In this document: positions 17,719-25,044 of the stretch, piece by piece | Numbering within the stretch: the first letter of the stretch is position 1 | How the letters are laid out: each line of letters opens with the position of its first letter | Assembly (NCBI RefSeq): GCF_000702825.1 | Contig: NZ_JNKF01000017.1 | Coordinates: 62,001 to 126,000 of the forward strand | Direction of reading: 5' to 3' | Origin: Prevotella sp. P6B1 | GTDB lineage: Bacteria > Bacteroidota > Bacteroidia > Bacteroidales > Bacteroidaceae | Length of the DNA stretch: 64,000 nt | The notes under the pieces: generated by a model | Told to the model about the DNA's origin: nothing | What the model saw: the letters and a program-made list of their open reading frames with translations, nothing else | Databases searched by the model: none | Made by a program: the position numbers and the translations under genes

Positions 17719-18783
17719 CTAAAGTGTCAATCCGTCCAACAATCCTATGTAGGTGTTGATAGCGTTATCTATTTCAGAAATCTTAATGAACTCGTTTGCT
17801 GCATGCGAACGACTTGACTCGCCAGGTCCCAGCTTGAATGAAGGGAATGGCATCAAGGCCTGATCGCTCAGAGTGGGTGATCCAAAGGGTTGCATGCCGC
17901 GCTCGATACATCTCCTGATAAGTGGATGGTCGGGCGAGATGGATGATGAGTGCAGACGGAACGAACGGGCACGAAGCTCGCACTTGGTCATCTTCTTACA
18001 GAGAAAACTAAATAAGAATTCGTTCTGGTAGAATTCGTTGGTGCGCACATCAATAATGAAATGTAATGTATCGGGAACTACATTATGCTGAGTGCCGCCT
18101 TCAACGACGGTTACCGTCATCTTGGTTGCACCTAAAAGCGGACTTACTTTTCTGAACTGATAGTCGCGAAGCCATACCAAGTCGTCGAGGGCTTCGTAAA
18201 TAGCATTTACGCCTTCGTTTCTGGCAGCGTGGCCAGATTTTCCATGGGCGTAGCCGTCAATCACCATCAGACCTTTCTCGGCGATAGCTGGCTGCATGCC
18301 TGTTGGCTCGCCTACGATAGCTACGTCTATCTTGGGTAGTAAGGGCAGAACTCTGCTGAAACCGTTTACGCCCGAAATCTCCTCCTCGGCCGAAGCAACC
18401 CATAATAGGTTATAGTTGCGATGGCGGTTGAGCATGATACGATATGCTTGCAGCAATGCCACCAGTCCGCCACCACAGTCGTTGGCGCCTAATCCGTAGA
18501 GCAAGTCGCCTTCTTGGGTTGGACAGAATGGGTCGTGCGTCCATGAGTTAACAGGTTTTACGGTATCGATATGGGCGTTCAGCATCACGGTGGGGCGATT
18601 GTTGTCCCAATCAGGACAGCCTACCCACAGATTGTTACCTTCACGTCCAAATGGCAGGTTCCACAGCCTCAGATAGTCAGCCATCTTATCGGCTGCCTTG
18701 GTCTCGTTTCTACTTACCGAGGGAATGGCAATCAGCTCCTTCAGCAGTTCTACAGCATCGTTGGTGTAGTTTCTGAAATCCAT
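17719..18783 (-). CDS. M20 family metallo-deacetylase (ArgE-like, N-acyl-ornithine/citrulline type)
   Basis: 354 residues. Di-zinc M20 motifs are present: HID in LNAHIDTVKP, ND in YGLGANDCGGG, the EE pair in ASAEEEISG, the acidic residue in VGEPTG, and the C-terminal histidine in GPGESSRSHAANEF. The dimerization domain lies between (~165-280). Bacteroidota use such a short ArgE-like enzyme in arginine synthesis through N-succinyl or N-acetyl intermediates, so deacylation of N-acyl-ornithine or -citrulline in the cytoplasm is likely. It sits 2 bases after terC and converges with the EnvC-like gene. No other arg gene is in the window, so the substrate call is by family. Confidence 0.8.
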   Translation of the reverse strand: MDFRNYTNDAVELLKELIAIPSVSRNETKAADKMADYLRLWNLPFGREGNNLWVGCPDWDNNRPTVMLNAHIDTVKPVNSWTHDPFCPTQEGDLLYGLGANDCGGGLVALLQAYRIMLNRHRNYNLLWVASAEEEISGVNGFSRVLPLLPKIDVAIVGEPTGMQPAIAEKGLMVIDGYAHGKSGHAARNEGVNAIYEALDDLVWLRDYQFRKVSPLLGATKMTVTVVEGGTQHNVVPDTLHFIIDVRTNEFYQNEFLFSFLCKKMTKCELRARSFRLHSSSISPDHPLIRRCIERGMQPFGSPTLSDQALMPFPSFKLGPGESSRSHAANEFIKISEIDNAINTYIGLLDGLTL

Positions 18784-18785
18784 GT

Positions 18786-19784
18786 TTACTTAGTTTTAGT
18801 TTTCGATATCCATACAGATAGTAACATTGACATGACCAGCACGCCGAAAATGACAGCCAATGACCAGGTCGTTGGGATCTCCCAATGTGGTATGTTGATG
18901 TTCAGCCCAACCATCTCGCCTGCTGCATTGACGTATTCGTTCATGGCCAGGAGCATCTTCACGCCTACAAAGCTCAGGATGATGCCCAGTCCATATTTCA
19001 GATAGGTGAAATACTTGGCTACTGCAGCCAGGGCGAAGTAAAGGGCACGCAAGCCGAGGATGGCGAAGATATTCGAAGTGAGTACGATAAAGGGATCGCG
19101 GCTCACGGAGAATACTGCGGGGATGGAATCGACGGCAAAGGCTACGTCTGTGGTCTCAATCACCAGAAGGGCGATAAACAGTGGGGTTGCCAGTCGTTTG
19201 CCGTTCTCGATAATGAAGAACTTGTCTTTGTGCATCCGGTCTGTGACAGGGAAGAATTTTTTAAACAACTTCACGAAGATGTTGTTCGAAGGGTCAACCT
19301 GTTCGTCGTCGTTATGGCTGAACATTTTGATACCTGTGTAAATCAGGAAGATACCAAACAGACCGAGTATCCATTCAAACTGGGCAATCATAGCTGTGCC
19401 GGCAAAGATGAAGACGCTGCGCAGCACCAAGGCACCAAAGATACCCCAGAACAGCACCTCGTGCTGGTATTTGCGCTCAACACCGAAGAATGAGAAAAGC
19501 ATCAGGAATACAAACAGATTATCCATCGAGAGCGATTTCTCTATCAGATAGCCTGCTAAGAACTCCATCGCCTTCTCTTGCGGAGCGGCAGGATAGAACA
19601 AATAGATGCCGCCACAGAACACCAGCGAAACACCTATCCACACGGCTGTCATTTTCAGGGCTTCGGATACGCTCACTTCGTGCTGGCCTTTCTTGCCGAA
19701 AGATTTCAGGTCGATGAACAACATCACGAATACCATGATGTAGAACAATATCCACGCCCACAGGGGTATATCTACCATTTCCAT
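18786..19784 (-). CDS. TerC/Alx family membrane protein
   Basis: 332 residues with about nine hydrophobic segments and the TerC signatures: two membrane-embedded acidic motifs (SLSMDNLFVFLMLF near residue 100 and VETTDVAFAVDSIPAVF near 210). TerC/Alx proteins are linked to metal (manganese) export and to tellurite resistance. The central cytoplasmic loop (~150-185) is charged. A strong promoter lies just upstream on the minus strand. ATG 19784 and ATG 19778 are both possible starts. It is probably cotranscribed with the ArgE-like gene, though the pairing has no obvious biochemical logic. Confidence 0.88.
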   Translation of the reverse strand: MEMVDIPLWAWILFYIMVFVMLFIDLKSFGKKGQHEVSVSEALKMTAVWIGVSLVFCGGIYLFYPAAPQEKAMEFLAGYLIEKSLSMDNLFVFLMLFSFFGVERKYQHEVLFWGIFGALVLRSVFIFAGTAMIAQFEWILGLFGIFLIYTGIKMFSHNDDEQVDPSNNIFVKLFKKFFPVTDRMHKDKFFIIENGKRLATPLFIALLVIETTDVAFAVDSIPAVFSVSRDPFIVLTSNIFAILGLRALYFALAAVAKYFTYLKYGLGIILSFVGVKMLLAMNEYVNAAGEMVGLNINIPHWEIPTTWSLAVIFGVLVMSMLLSVWISKTKTK

Positions 19785-19812
19785 TTCTTACATTTTTATA
19801 TGTTTGCGGCTG

Positions 19813-19844
19813 CAAAGTTACTATTTAGTTAGCAAAAAGCCAAA
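19813..19844 (-). promoter_or_regulatory. Full Bacteroidota promoter for terC
   Basis: On the minus strand TTTG (19844-19841), a 20-base spacer and TAACTTTG (19820-19813). This matches the Bacteroides -33/-7 consensus (TTTG, 19-21 bases, TAnnTTTG) exactly. The box ends 28 bases before the terC ATG. Confidence 0.75.
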
Positions 19845-19882
19845 TTAATTTTGTTTTTTTCTTAGAATAAGAAAATAAGTTA

Positions 19883-19890
19883 TACTTTTG
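19883..19890 (+). promoter_or_regulatory. Bacteroidota -7 promoter box for the ComEC-like gene
   Basis: TACTTTTG matches TAnnTTTG and ends 9 bases before ATG 19900, so the transcript would have almost no leader. An upstream TTG-type start at 19888 lies inside this box, which argues for ATG 19900 as the real start. Confidence 0.5.
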
Positions 19891-19899
19891 TCAATTGGT

Positions 19900-21093
19900 A
19901 TGCGAAACGGAATATTTGTGAAGTGTCCATTGGTGCTGGTGGCGATGAGTATGATCATAGGTATCATCATTGCTACTTATGTGGCGTTTCCCATACTCAT
20001 ACTCCCTGTACTGGCTGGTATGGTGGTGATAGCGCTGCTGTTGCGAAGGTTTGAGTATTGGCAGTCGGGGGCCATCGTGGTGTGCTGCTTACTGTTAGGT
20101 ATGTGGCTGATGCAACGCCACTTGTCGGCTCCAGCAGAGACCTTGACTGATTCGCAGTTGGAACGTTGTCAGACTTATTTCATCCATCAGCGCAGTGTGT
20201 TGTTAGAGCGCTTGTCGGCTGGTGGCGTCGATGGTGACACCTATGCGGTGGTGGCGGCGATGTCGTTAGGCGATAAGTCGGCATTGACGCGTGATTTGAA
20301 GGAAACGTATTCCGTGAGTGGTGCTTCGCATGTGTTGGCGCTCAGTGGCCTTCATCTGGGCATTGTCTATATGCTGTTCTCGCTGTTTCTACCTCGTCGG
20401 CGCTGGCCGGCAGTATCGCAGTTATGCCTTTTGCTGGCTGTATGGATATTTGTGTTTCTCGTTGGTATGCCTATTAGCGCCATGCGTTCTGCCATCATGC
20501 TGAGCGTTTACGGATTGCTCTCTATCGGTCATCGCAACAGAATGTCTGTCAATGCCTTGGCCTTTACGGCCATTATCCTGCTGATGTGGAATCCTGCGTG
20601 GCTGTTTGATGTGAGTTTCCAACTGTCGTTCATGGCGGTATGGGCCATCTTGATGTTCGTGCCATTGTTCGAGAGTGTATTCCCGAGCGAATTCCTGATG
20701 TCGCATCGCTGGTTGAAGTGGATGTGGGGGATGGTGGCTGTATCCTGTTCTGCCCAACTTGCGGTGGCACCACTGGTGGCCTACTATTTCGGACGTTTCT
20801 CTACCTATTTCCTGCTTACCAACTTTATTGTCATTCCTGCGGCTTTTGTTATTCTGTGGCTGGTATTGGTGGTACTGGCGTTTCCATCGGTAGCATATCT
20901 GTTATTATATGTGGTGCAATGGTTGAATACCGTTTTGCAGGCAATAGCCTCCTGGCCGGGGGCGAGCGTCGAGGGATTGCACCCCAATACGCTTCAGGTG
21001 GTGCTCATTTATGTGCTGATAGGCTGTGTCTATCTGCTTATAGGAAGAATAAGACCATTAGTGGGATGGAAACCATCGAAACGAGCGTTGTGA
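19900..21093 (+). CDS. Short ComEC/Rec2-like membrane protein
   Basis: 397 residues, against about 650-800 for full ComEC. It keeps the polytopic 'Competence' core: the signature HVLALSGLHLGIVYML (~residue 145), then GMPISAMRSAIMLS and SFQLSFMAVWAI, with about ten membrane helices. Two usual parts are missing. The OB-fold (DUF4131) region between the first helices and the core is reduced to about 20 residues, and there is no C-terminal beta-lactamase-like nuclease domain. Full ComEC forms the inner-membrane channel for DNA uptake. Whether this short form still passes DNA is unclear. No frameshift is seen, and the frame ends cleanly. The last 56 bases overlap the convergent AEC transporter gene. 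Confidence 0.8.
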   Translation: MRNGIFVKCPLVLVAMSMIIGIIIATYVAFPILILPVLAGMVVIALLLRRFEYWQSGAIVVCCLLLGMWLMQRHLSAPAETLTDSQLERCQTYFIHQRSVLLERLSAGGVDGDTYAVVAAMSLGDKSALTRDLKETYSVSGASHVLALSGLHLGIVYMLFSLFLPRRRWPAVSQLCLLLAVWIFVFLVGMPISAMRSAIMLSVYGLLSIGHRNRMSVNALAFTAIILLMWNPAWLFDVSFQLSFMAVWAILMFVPLFESVFPSEFLMSHRWLKWMWGMVAVSCSAQLAVAPLVAYYFGRFSTYFLLTNFIVIPAAFVILWLVLVVLAFPSVAYLLLYVVQWLNTVLQAIASWPGASVEGLHPNTLQVVLIYVLIGCVYLLIGRIRPLVGWKPSKRAL

Positions 21094-21949
21094 TAAAGGT
21101 CACACCTGTGATGGTGGTCGTGTCTTTGTCGTATTTCAGGCAGAGGATGGTGCCATAGGTGGCTACGGGCATGGCAATGACGACTGTATTGATGTTGACT
21201 ACGAAATCGTCGAACCCTAAAGCCTTGCACAGATAATAGATGCCGATGGGCAGGATAGCCAGTCGGAAGAGTGTGGTCGTATAGACGGTAGTGTTACCTA
21301 ATAATGAGCGTAGCGACAGGTTTGACATCGATGAGCCGATAATCAATAAGGCTGCAGGAACGGTGATGTTGCCAATCATTGTGAGTGGAGCACTGATGGC
21401 CTCAGGGATGTTGTCAATGCGTAACGCCACAATCAGCATGGTCAGATAACAGGCTAACATCGGGGTAGAGTAGAGCACCTTTTTCTCAAATCGCTTTTGT
21501 TCCACGTCGCTTTTACCAGTAATGAGGATTGTACCTACCGTAAACACGGCAAAGGTGTTCACTACATTCAGCACAGCAGCATAGAACACGGCCTCATGAC
21601 CAAATATGGAGGCTACCACAGGGTAGCCCATGAATCCTACGTTGCCAAACATCAGGGCAAAGCCAATGGCGCCTTCGTCGTCCTTCTTCTTTGTGAGGTA
21701 ACGTGGCAATAGAAAAGCCACGCCCGTCAGAACAGCGTATGTAATCACGCTAATCAAGAGCAATGGGAGAATATACTCGCGATCAGGCAGTTCGCCTGTC
21801 ATCGCCGACGATAGAATGAGCGCCGGACAAGTCATATTAATCACCAACCTCGACAATTGCCTATCGAAGTCGCCTCCTAAGTAACCTAATTTGCCAGCTC
21901 CGTAACCTACGATCACAATGGCAAACAATGTCATCATCACTTCAAACAT
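21038..21949 (-). CDS. AEC family (auxin efflux carrier-like) transporter
   Basis: About 303 residues with ten hydrophobic segments in the 5+5 arrangement of the AEC family (PF03547). The opening MTLFAIVIVGYGAGKLGYL and the MFGNVGFMGYPV block in TM4 (Asn-Val-Gly-Phe-Met-Gly-Tyr-Pro) are typical. Such proteins export or import small organic anions such as malate, malonate or amino acid derivatives; the substrate here is unknown. The longest frame begins at 21964, but that ATG lies upstream of and partly within a promoter box. ATG 21949, 21937 or 21934 are better starts. Confidence 0.85.
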   Translation of the reverse strand: MFEVMMTLFAIVIVGYGAGKLGYLGGDFDRQLSRLVINMTCPALILSSAMTGELPDREYILPLLLISVITYAVLTGVAFLLPRYLTKKKDDEGAIGFALMFGNVGFMGYPVVASIFGHEAVFYAAVLNVVNTFAVFTVGTILITGKSDVEQKRFEKKVLYSTPMLACYLTMLIVALRIDNIPEAISAPLTMIGNITVPAALLIIGSSMSNLSLRSLLGNTTVYTTTLFRLAILPIGIYYLCKALGFDDFVVNINTVVIAMPVATYGTILCLKYDKDTTTITGVTFITTLVSMVSIPLMVLFFL

Positions 21950-21953
21950 GCTG

Positions 21954-21961
21954 CAAAGGTA
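21954..21961 (-). promoter_or_regulatory. Bacteroidota -7 promoter box for the AEC transporter
   Basis: TACCTTTG followed by C on the minus strand. The first downstream ATG (21949) is only 4 bases away, so translation is either leaderless or begins at the ATG pair 21937/21934. No TTTG at -33. Confidence 0.5.
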
Positions 21962-22051
21962 CATCTATTTTCTATCATAGATACTATGCGTATGACGAAA
22001 TCTTATTTAATTCATGAATTCCTTAACTCAGGACAATCCGCTTCGCTGCAT

Positions 22052-24781
22052 TTATAGTGATTGGAGGAAATCAGTGAGACTTTCTTTTTGTTCGAGACCA
22101 AGCTTTTGGCGGATACGGTAGCGGGCGATTTCTACACCACGGATGGAGATGTTGAGTAGTGGGGCAATCTCCTTCGACATCAGATTCATGCGCAGGTAAG
22201 CACAGAGCATCTTTTCCTTATGCGATAGCTGTGGAAAGCGTTCGCCAAGGGTTTTGAGGAAGTTGTGATGTACACTGTCGAACTCGCTGCGGAAGGCTTC
22301 CAGGTCTTCATCGTGTTCGATGTTGGTATCAATCTGACCAATCAATCGTACTACGCGGCGCTTGATGGCTGGAAGATTTTCCTCGTTCAGTCCGTTATTG
22401 ATGCTTACGGCGGTCTTTTTGATTTCCTGTAGCATCTCGTTCTTACGGACCACGTTCATACGCGAACGCACCAGTTCATCTTGTCGTGCTCTCAGTTCTA
22501 TCTCCAGTTTTTCCTCCTCAAGATTCTCGATTTTCTCGTCTTTCTCGCGGATCAGTCGCTGGCTGCTCTGTACAATACGCAGGTACATGACGTAGAGTGC
22601 TGCCAGGATACCTATTATATATAAGGTGTAGGCCCACCACGAACGATACCATGGCGGCAGAACAGTGAATTCGAAACTGGTTATGCCGCCCTCACTGCCA
22701 TCGGAGGTGACAACCTTTACATGGAACACGTAATGTCCCTCGGGCAGATTAGTGTACTCCTTGATATGTAAACGGGTAAAGGGGCTCCAATTGCGTTCGC
22801 CAGAGCCTTCGAGCCAATAGCTGAATCGCACGGTCTGCGTAGGATCGTAGCTGTTGGCACTGTATTCGAAACGTATCGAATTGTTGGCCCACTTAATCTG
22901 CGGACTCGCTGCTTTGTAGTAGAGTGTGTCGGTGCCGTTGCCAATGACGATGCGACGTATGTATGGTTGGATGATACGGGCCGTATCCTGTGGTTGCTGG
23001 TTCTCAAGCAACGCAAAACCATCTTCTGTACCTATTACGGCTTGGTGGTGGTTGGTGAAACTGACACTCTCGAAATCGGCCATCAGACAGTCGTTCAGAT
23101 AGCTGCGATGTAACTTGCCGTCGCTCACGTGCATGGCACCATCGGTGGCATACCAGATCTGGTCATCGGGCGACTGATAGATATAGGTATAGGCTGCTGT
23201 ACCGCTCAGGCGTTTCTCGAGTGCGATATGACGTACTAACTGGTCGTGTGCTGCGTCATAGCGGAATAAGCCCTGGCGACTGGCGATAACCATTTCACCA
23301 TCAATCTTAGCGATATGTACATTATCGCCCTTAGGCAGATCTGCTGAGTTATAGCATTTCTTGGTCCTGACGCTCTGCAGATTGTCAGAGAGGGTTAGGC
23401 GGTAGAGGCCTTTCTCCTTGTTTGCCACCCAGACAGCATCTGTCACATCTTCTATATAGAAGGTCTTGGCTGATATGTCGGCTCCCTTCACCTCTTCTGC
23501 CATCGTCCAACCTTGTGGTGTCTGACGCATCAGGCGTAATCCCCAATAAGAGCCTGTCAGCAGTACATCAGGATGGTTTCCCAACCGTCGTACACCCCAC
23601 ACGCCACGATTGGCGTAGCGGGTGATGCGGTCGCCGTTGATGTTCAGGAAGAACTGTCGACCGCCACAGAATAGTTGACCGCCGATGGTGTCGAGACAGA
23701 GCACCTGACTGCCTGTACCCTCAATAAAGCTGATTTGCTGATTGGCCATCACATATAATCCTTGGTTGGTGCCAAAGTAAAGTTTGCCTTGATAGGTTAC
23801 ACTGCAGTTGCCGCTGCCGATGGGTGACTGTCGGCTATTAAGGAATCGTAATGGTGATTGGAGTTGTATACAGTCAAGGCCGTTGTCGAGTGCTAACCAC
23901 AGATTCTGGTCGGCATCAAAGGAGGCAGAGAGCACTGTCTTGTTCTGCAGACCGTTGTTAGTAGAGATTCTGTCGACGGTACGGTTAGCCAGATCCAGAA
24001 GTATTACACCATCGCGCAGGGTCCCTAATGCCAAGGTCGATCCGGAGAGTGCTGCGCACGATAACTGTAATCCCTCAGGAATCCTGCATCCTTCGAGCGT
24101 AAATGGTTGCAAGCGGTTGTTGCCATAGAGGTACAGACCTTTCTGACTGGTTACCATCAGCAGTTGTTGTTGCCAAGGCAGGATAGCTACGATGTCTGAG
24201 GTTTCGCGGATATCGATACCGCTAAGTGGCACAAACTGTTGCCCTACCAGCACTGAAACTGATTTTGATGAGGTGAGATACAACTTGTTGTAGACTACCG
24301 TCGAATAGTGTACGCCAGGGTGGCTGGGCAGGCGTGTCTGGTAATCATTGATGTAGAAAGTGCCGTCGGTCTGGAAGTAGATATCGTTACCGATGCGGTG
24401 TATGTGCCAGACGTTTACCTGCTCCTTCTGACCTATCTGCCCTGACAGGTCGTGGTAAATCAACTTGCCTTTGCTGTTTCTGACAAAACATCCGAATTGG
24501 CCTAAGGCACCCACATAGATGGTGTCGCCCACTGATAATACCGATCTTACCTTGGTGTTGCCAGGCAGTGGATAGGTGTTCCAGTTGGCACCATCATATT
24601 CCAATAGTCCGTTGTTGTTGGCAAAATACATCCACCCTTCCATGCTCTGCGCAATCTGCCAGTTCTGGTTACCAGAATGGTACGACTGACGCGAATGGTT
24701 CACCACTGCTCTTTGCCAAGGCGTCTGGGCCATTGTCTGCAGTGTTGCAACAGTCATTAGTGTTAACAGCCATTTCCTCAT
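22052..24781 (-). CDS. SusR-like membrane-spanning sensor/transcription regulator (beta-propeller, Y_Y_Y, LuxR-type HTH)
   Basis: 909 residues from ATG 24781, which gives a clean signal peptide (MRKWLLTLMTVATLQTMAQ); the ATG at 24802 lies in the promoter. Residues ~25-610 form repeated beta-propeller blades (W-x-x-x-x-N-GL-x-x-Y/W patterns). A triple-tyrosine domain follows (~625-715, ending FTVLPPWYRSWWAY), then one membrane helix (~715-735), a coiled coil, and a C-terminal LuxR-like HTH: LSHKEKMLCAYLRMNL, then KEIAPLLNISIRGVEIARYR. It has no histidine kinase or receiver domain. The periplasmic part probably binds an oligosaccharide and the cytoplasmic HTH controls transcription. It is divergent from susC of part A and is the likely regulator of that operon. 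Confidence 0.85.
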   Translation of the reverse strand: MRKWLLTLMTVATLQTMAQTPWQRAVVNHSRQSYHSGNQNWQIAQSMEGWMYFANNNGLLEYDGANWNTYPLPGNTKVRSVLSVGDTIYVGALGQFGCFVRNSKGKLIYHDLSGQIGQKEQVNVWHIHRIGNDIYFQTDGTFYINDYQTRLPSHPGVHYSTVVYNKLYLTSSKSVSVLVGQQFVPLSGIDIRETSDIVAILPWQQQLLMVTSQKGLYLYGNNRLQPFTLEGCRIPEGLQLSCAALSGSTLALGTLRDGVILLDLANRTVDRISTNNGLQNKTVLSASFDADQNLWLALDNGLDCIQLQSPLRFLNSRQSPIGSGNCSVTYQGKLYFGTNQGLYVMANQQISFIEGTGSQVLCLDTIGGQLFCGGRQFFLNINGDRITRYANRGVWGVRRLGNHPDVLLTGSYWGLRLMRQTPQGWTMAEEVKGADISAKTFYIEDVTDAVWVANKEKGLYRLTLSDNLQSVRTKKCYNSADLPKGDNVHIAKIDGEMVIASRQGLFRYDAAHDQLVRHIALEKRLSGTAAYTYIYQSPDDQIWYATDGAMHVSDGKLHRSYLNDCLMADFESVSFTNHHQAVIGTEDGFALLENQQPQDTARIIQPYIRRIVIGNGTDTLYYKAASPQIKWANNSIRFEYSANSYDPTQTVRFSYWLEGSGERNWSPFTRLHIKEYTNLPEGHYVFHVKVVTSDGSEGGITSFEFTVLPPWYRSWWAYTLYIIGILAALYVMYLRIVQSSQRLIREKDEKIENLEEEKLEIELRARQDELVRSRMNVVRKNEMLQEIKKTAVSINNGLNEENLPAIKRRVVRLIGQIDTNIEHDEDLEAFRSEFDSVHHNFLKTLGERFPQLSHKEKMLCAYLRMNLMSKEIAPLLNISIRGVEIARYRIRQKLGLEQKESLTDFLQSL

Positions 24782-24799
24782 ACCTATTCTATTTTTCGG

Positions 24800-24831
24800 C
24801 AAAGATAAGCAATATATCCGAATCGTGCAAC
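24800..24831 (-). promoter_or_regulatory. Promoter of the first SusR-like regulator
   Basis: Minus-strand GTTG (24831-24828; 3 of 4 to TTTG), 20-base spacer, TATCTTTG (24807-24800; exact TAnnTTTG). ATG 24781 is 18 bases downstream. Confidence 0.6.
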
Positions 24832-24857
24832 AATAATGAGATATTTCTTTTGAAACT

Positions 24858-24963
24858 TTGATGTAATGGTTATATAATAGAACACGCTGACTATTAACGA
24901 GATAGCGTTTTGATGAGAAATCATTGATGTAGTGATAAATGTTGTTTGTAGTAATCGTGATGT
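24858..24963 (+). repeat. TGATGT direct repeats in the divergent regulator/susC region
   Basis: TGATGT occurs at 24859, 24925 and 24958, spaced 66 and 33 bases. The first two are embedded in a longer near-repeat, TTGATGTAATGGT (24858-24870) and TTGATGTAGTGAT (24924-24936). They lie upstream of the susC -33 box, so they are candidate operator sites for the adjacent SusR-like regulator. Chance occurrence in A/T-rich DNA cannot be excluded. Confidence 0.35.
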
Positions 24964-24972
24964 GGCAGAAAG

Positions 24973-25004
24973 TTTGTAATGCATGAAGATTTGACTTACT
25001 TTTG
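24973..25004 (+). promoter_or_regulatory. Full Bacteroidota promoter for the part A susC operon
   Basis: TTTG (24973-24976), 20-base spacer, TACTTTTG (24997-25004), an exact match to the -33/-7 consensus. The susC ATG at 25045 follows a 40-base leader. An in-frame ATG at 24979 lies between the two boxes and is not the start. Confidence 0.8.
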
Positions 25005-25044
25005 CGGCATCAATTTTTATTTTCAAACTAATATACCTGTTTAT

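Noticed and set aside
19900..21093. Short ComEC as a pseudogene
   Set aside because: The frame is uninterrupted, membrane motifs are conserved and a promoter box is present; the missing domains look like a clean short form, not decay.
24979..25044. N-terminal extension of the part A SusC to ATG 24979
   Set aside because: This ATG lies between the -33 and -7 promoter boxes, and the signal peptide begins at ATG 25045.
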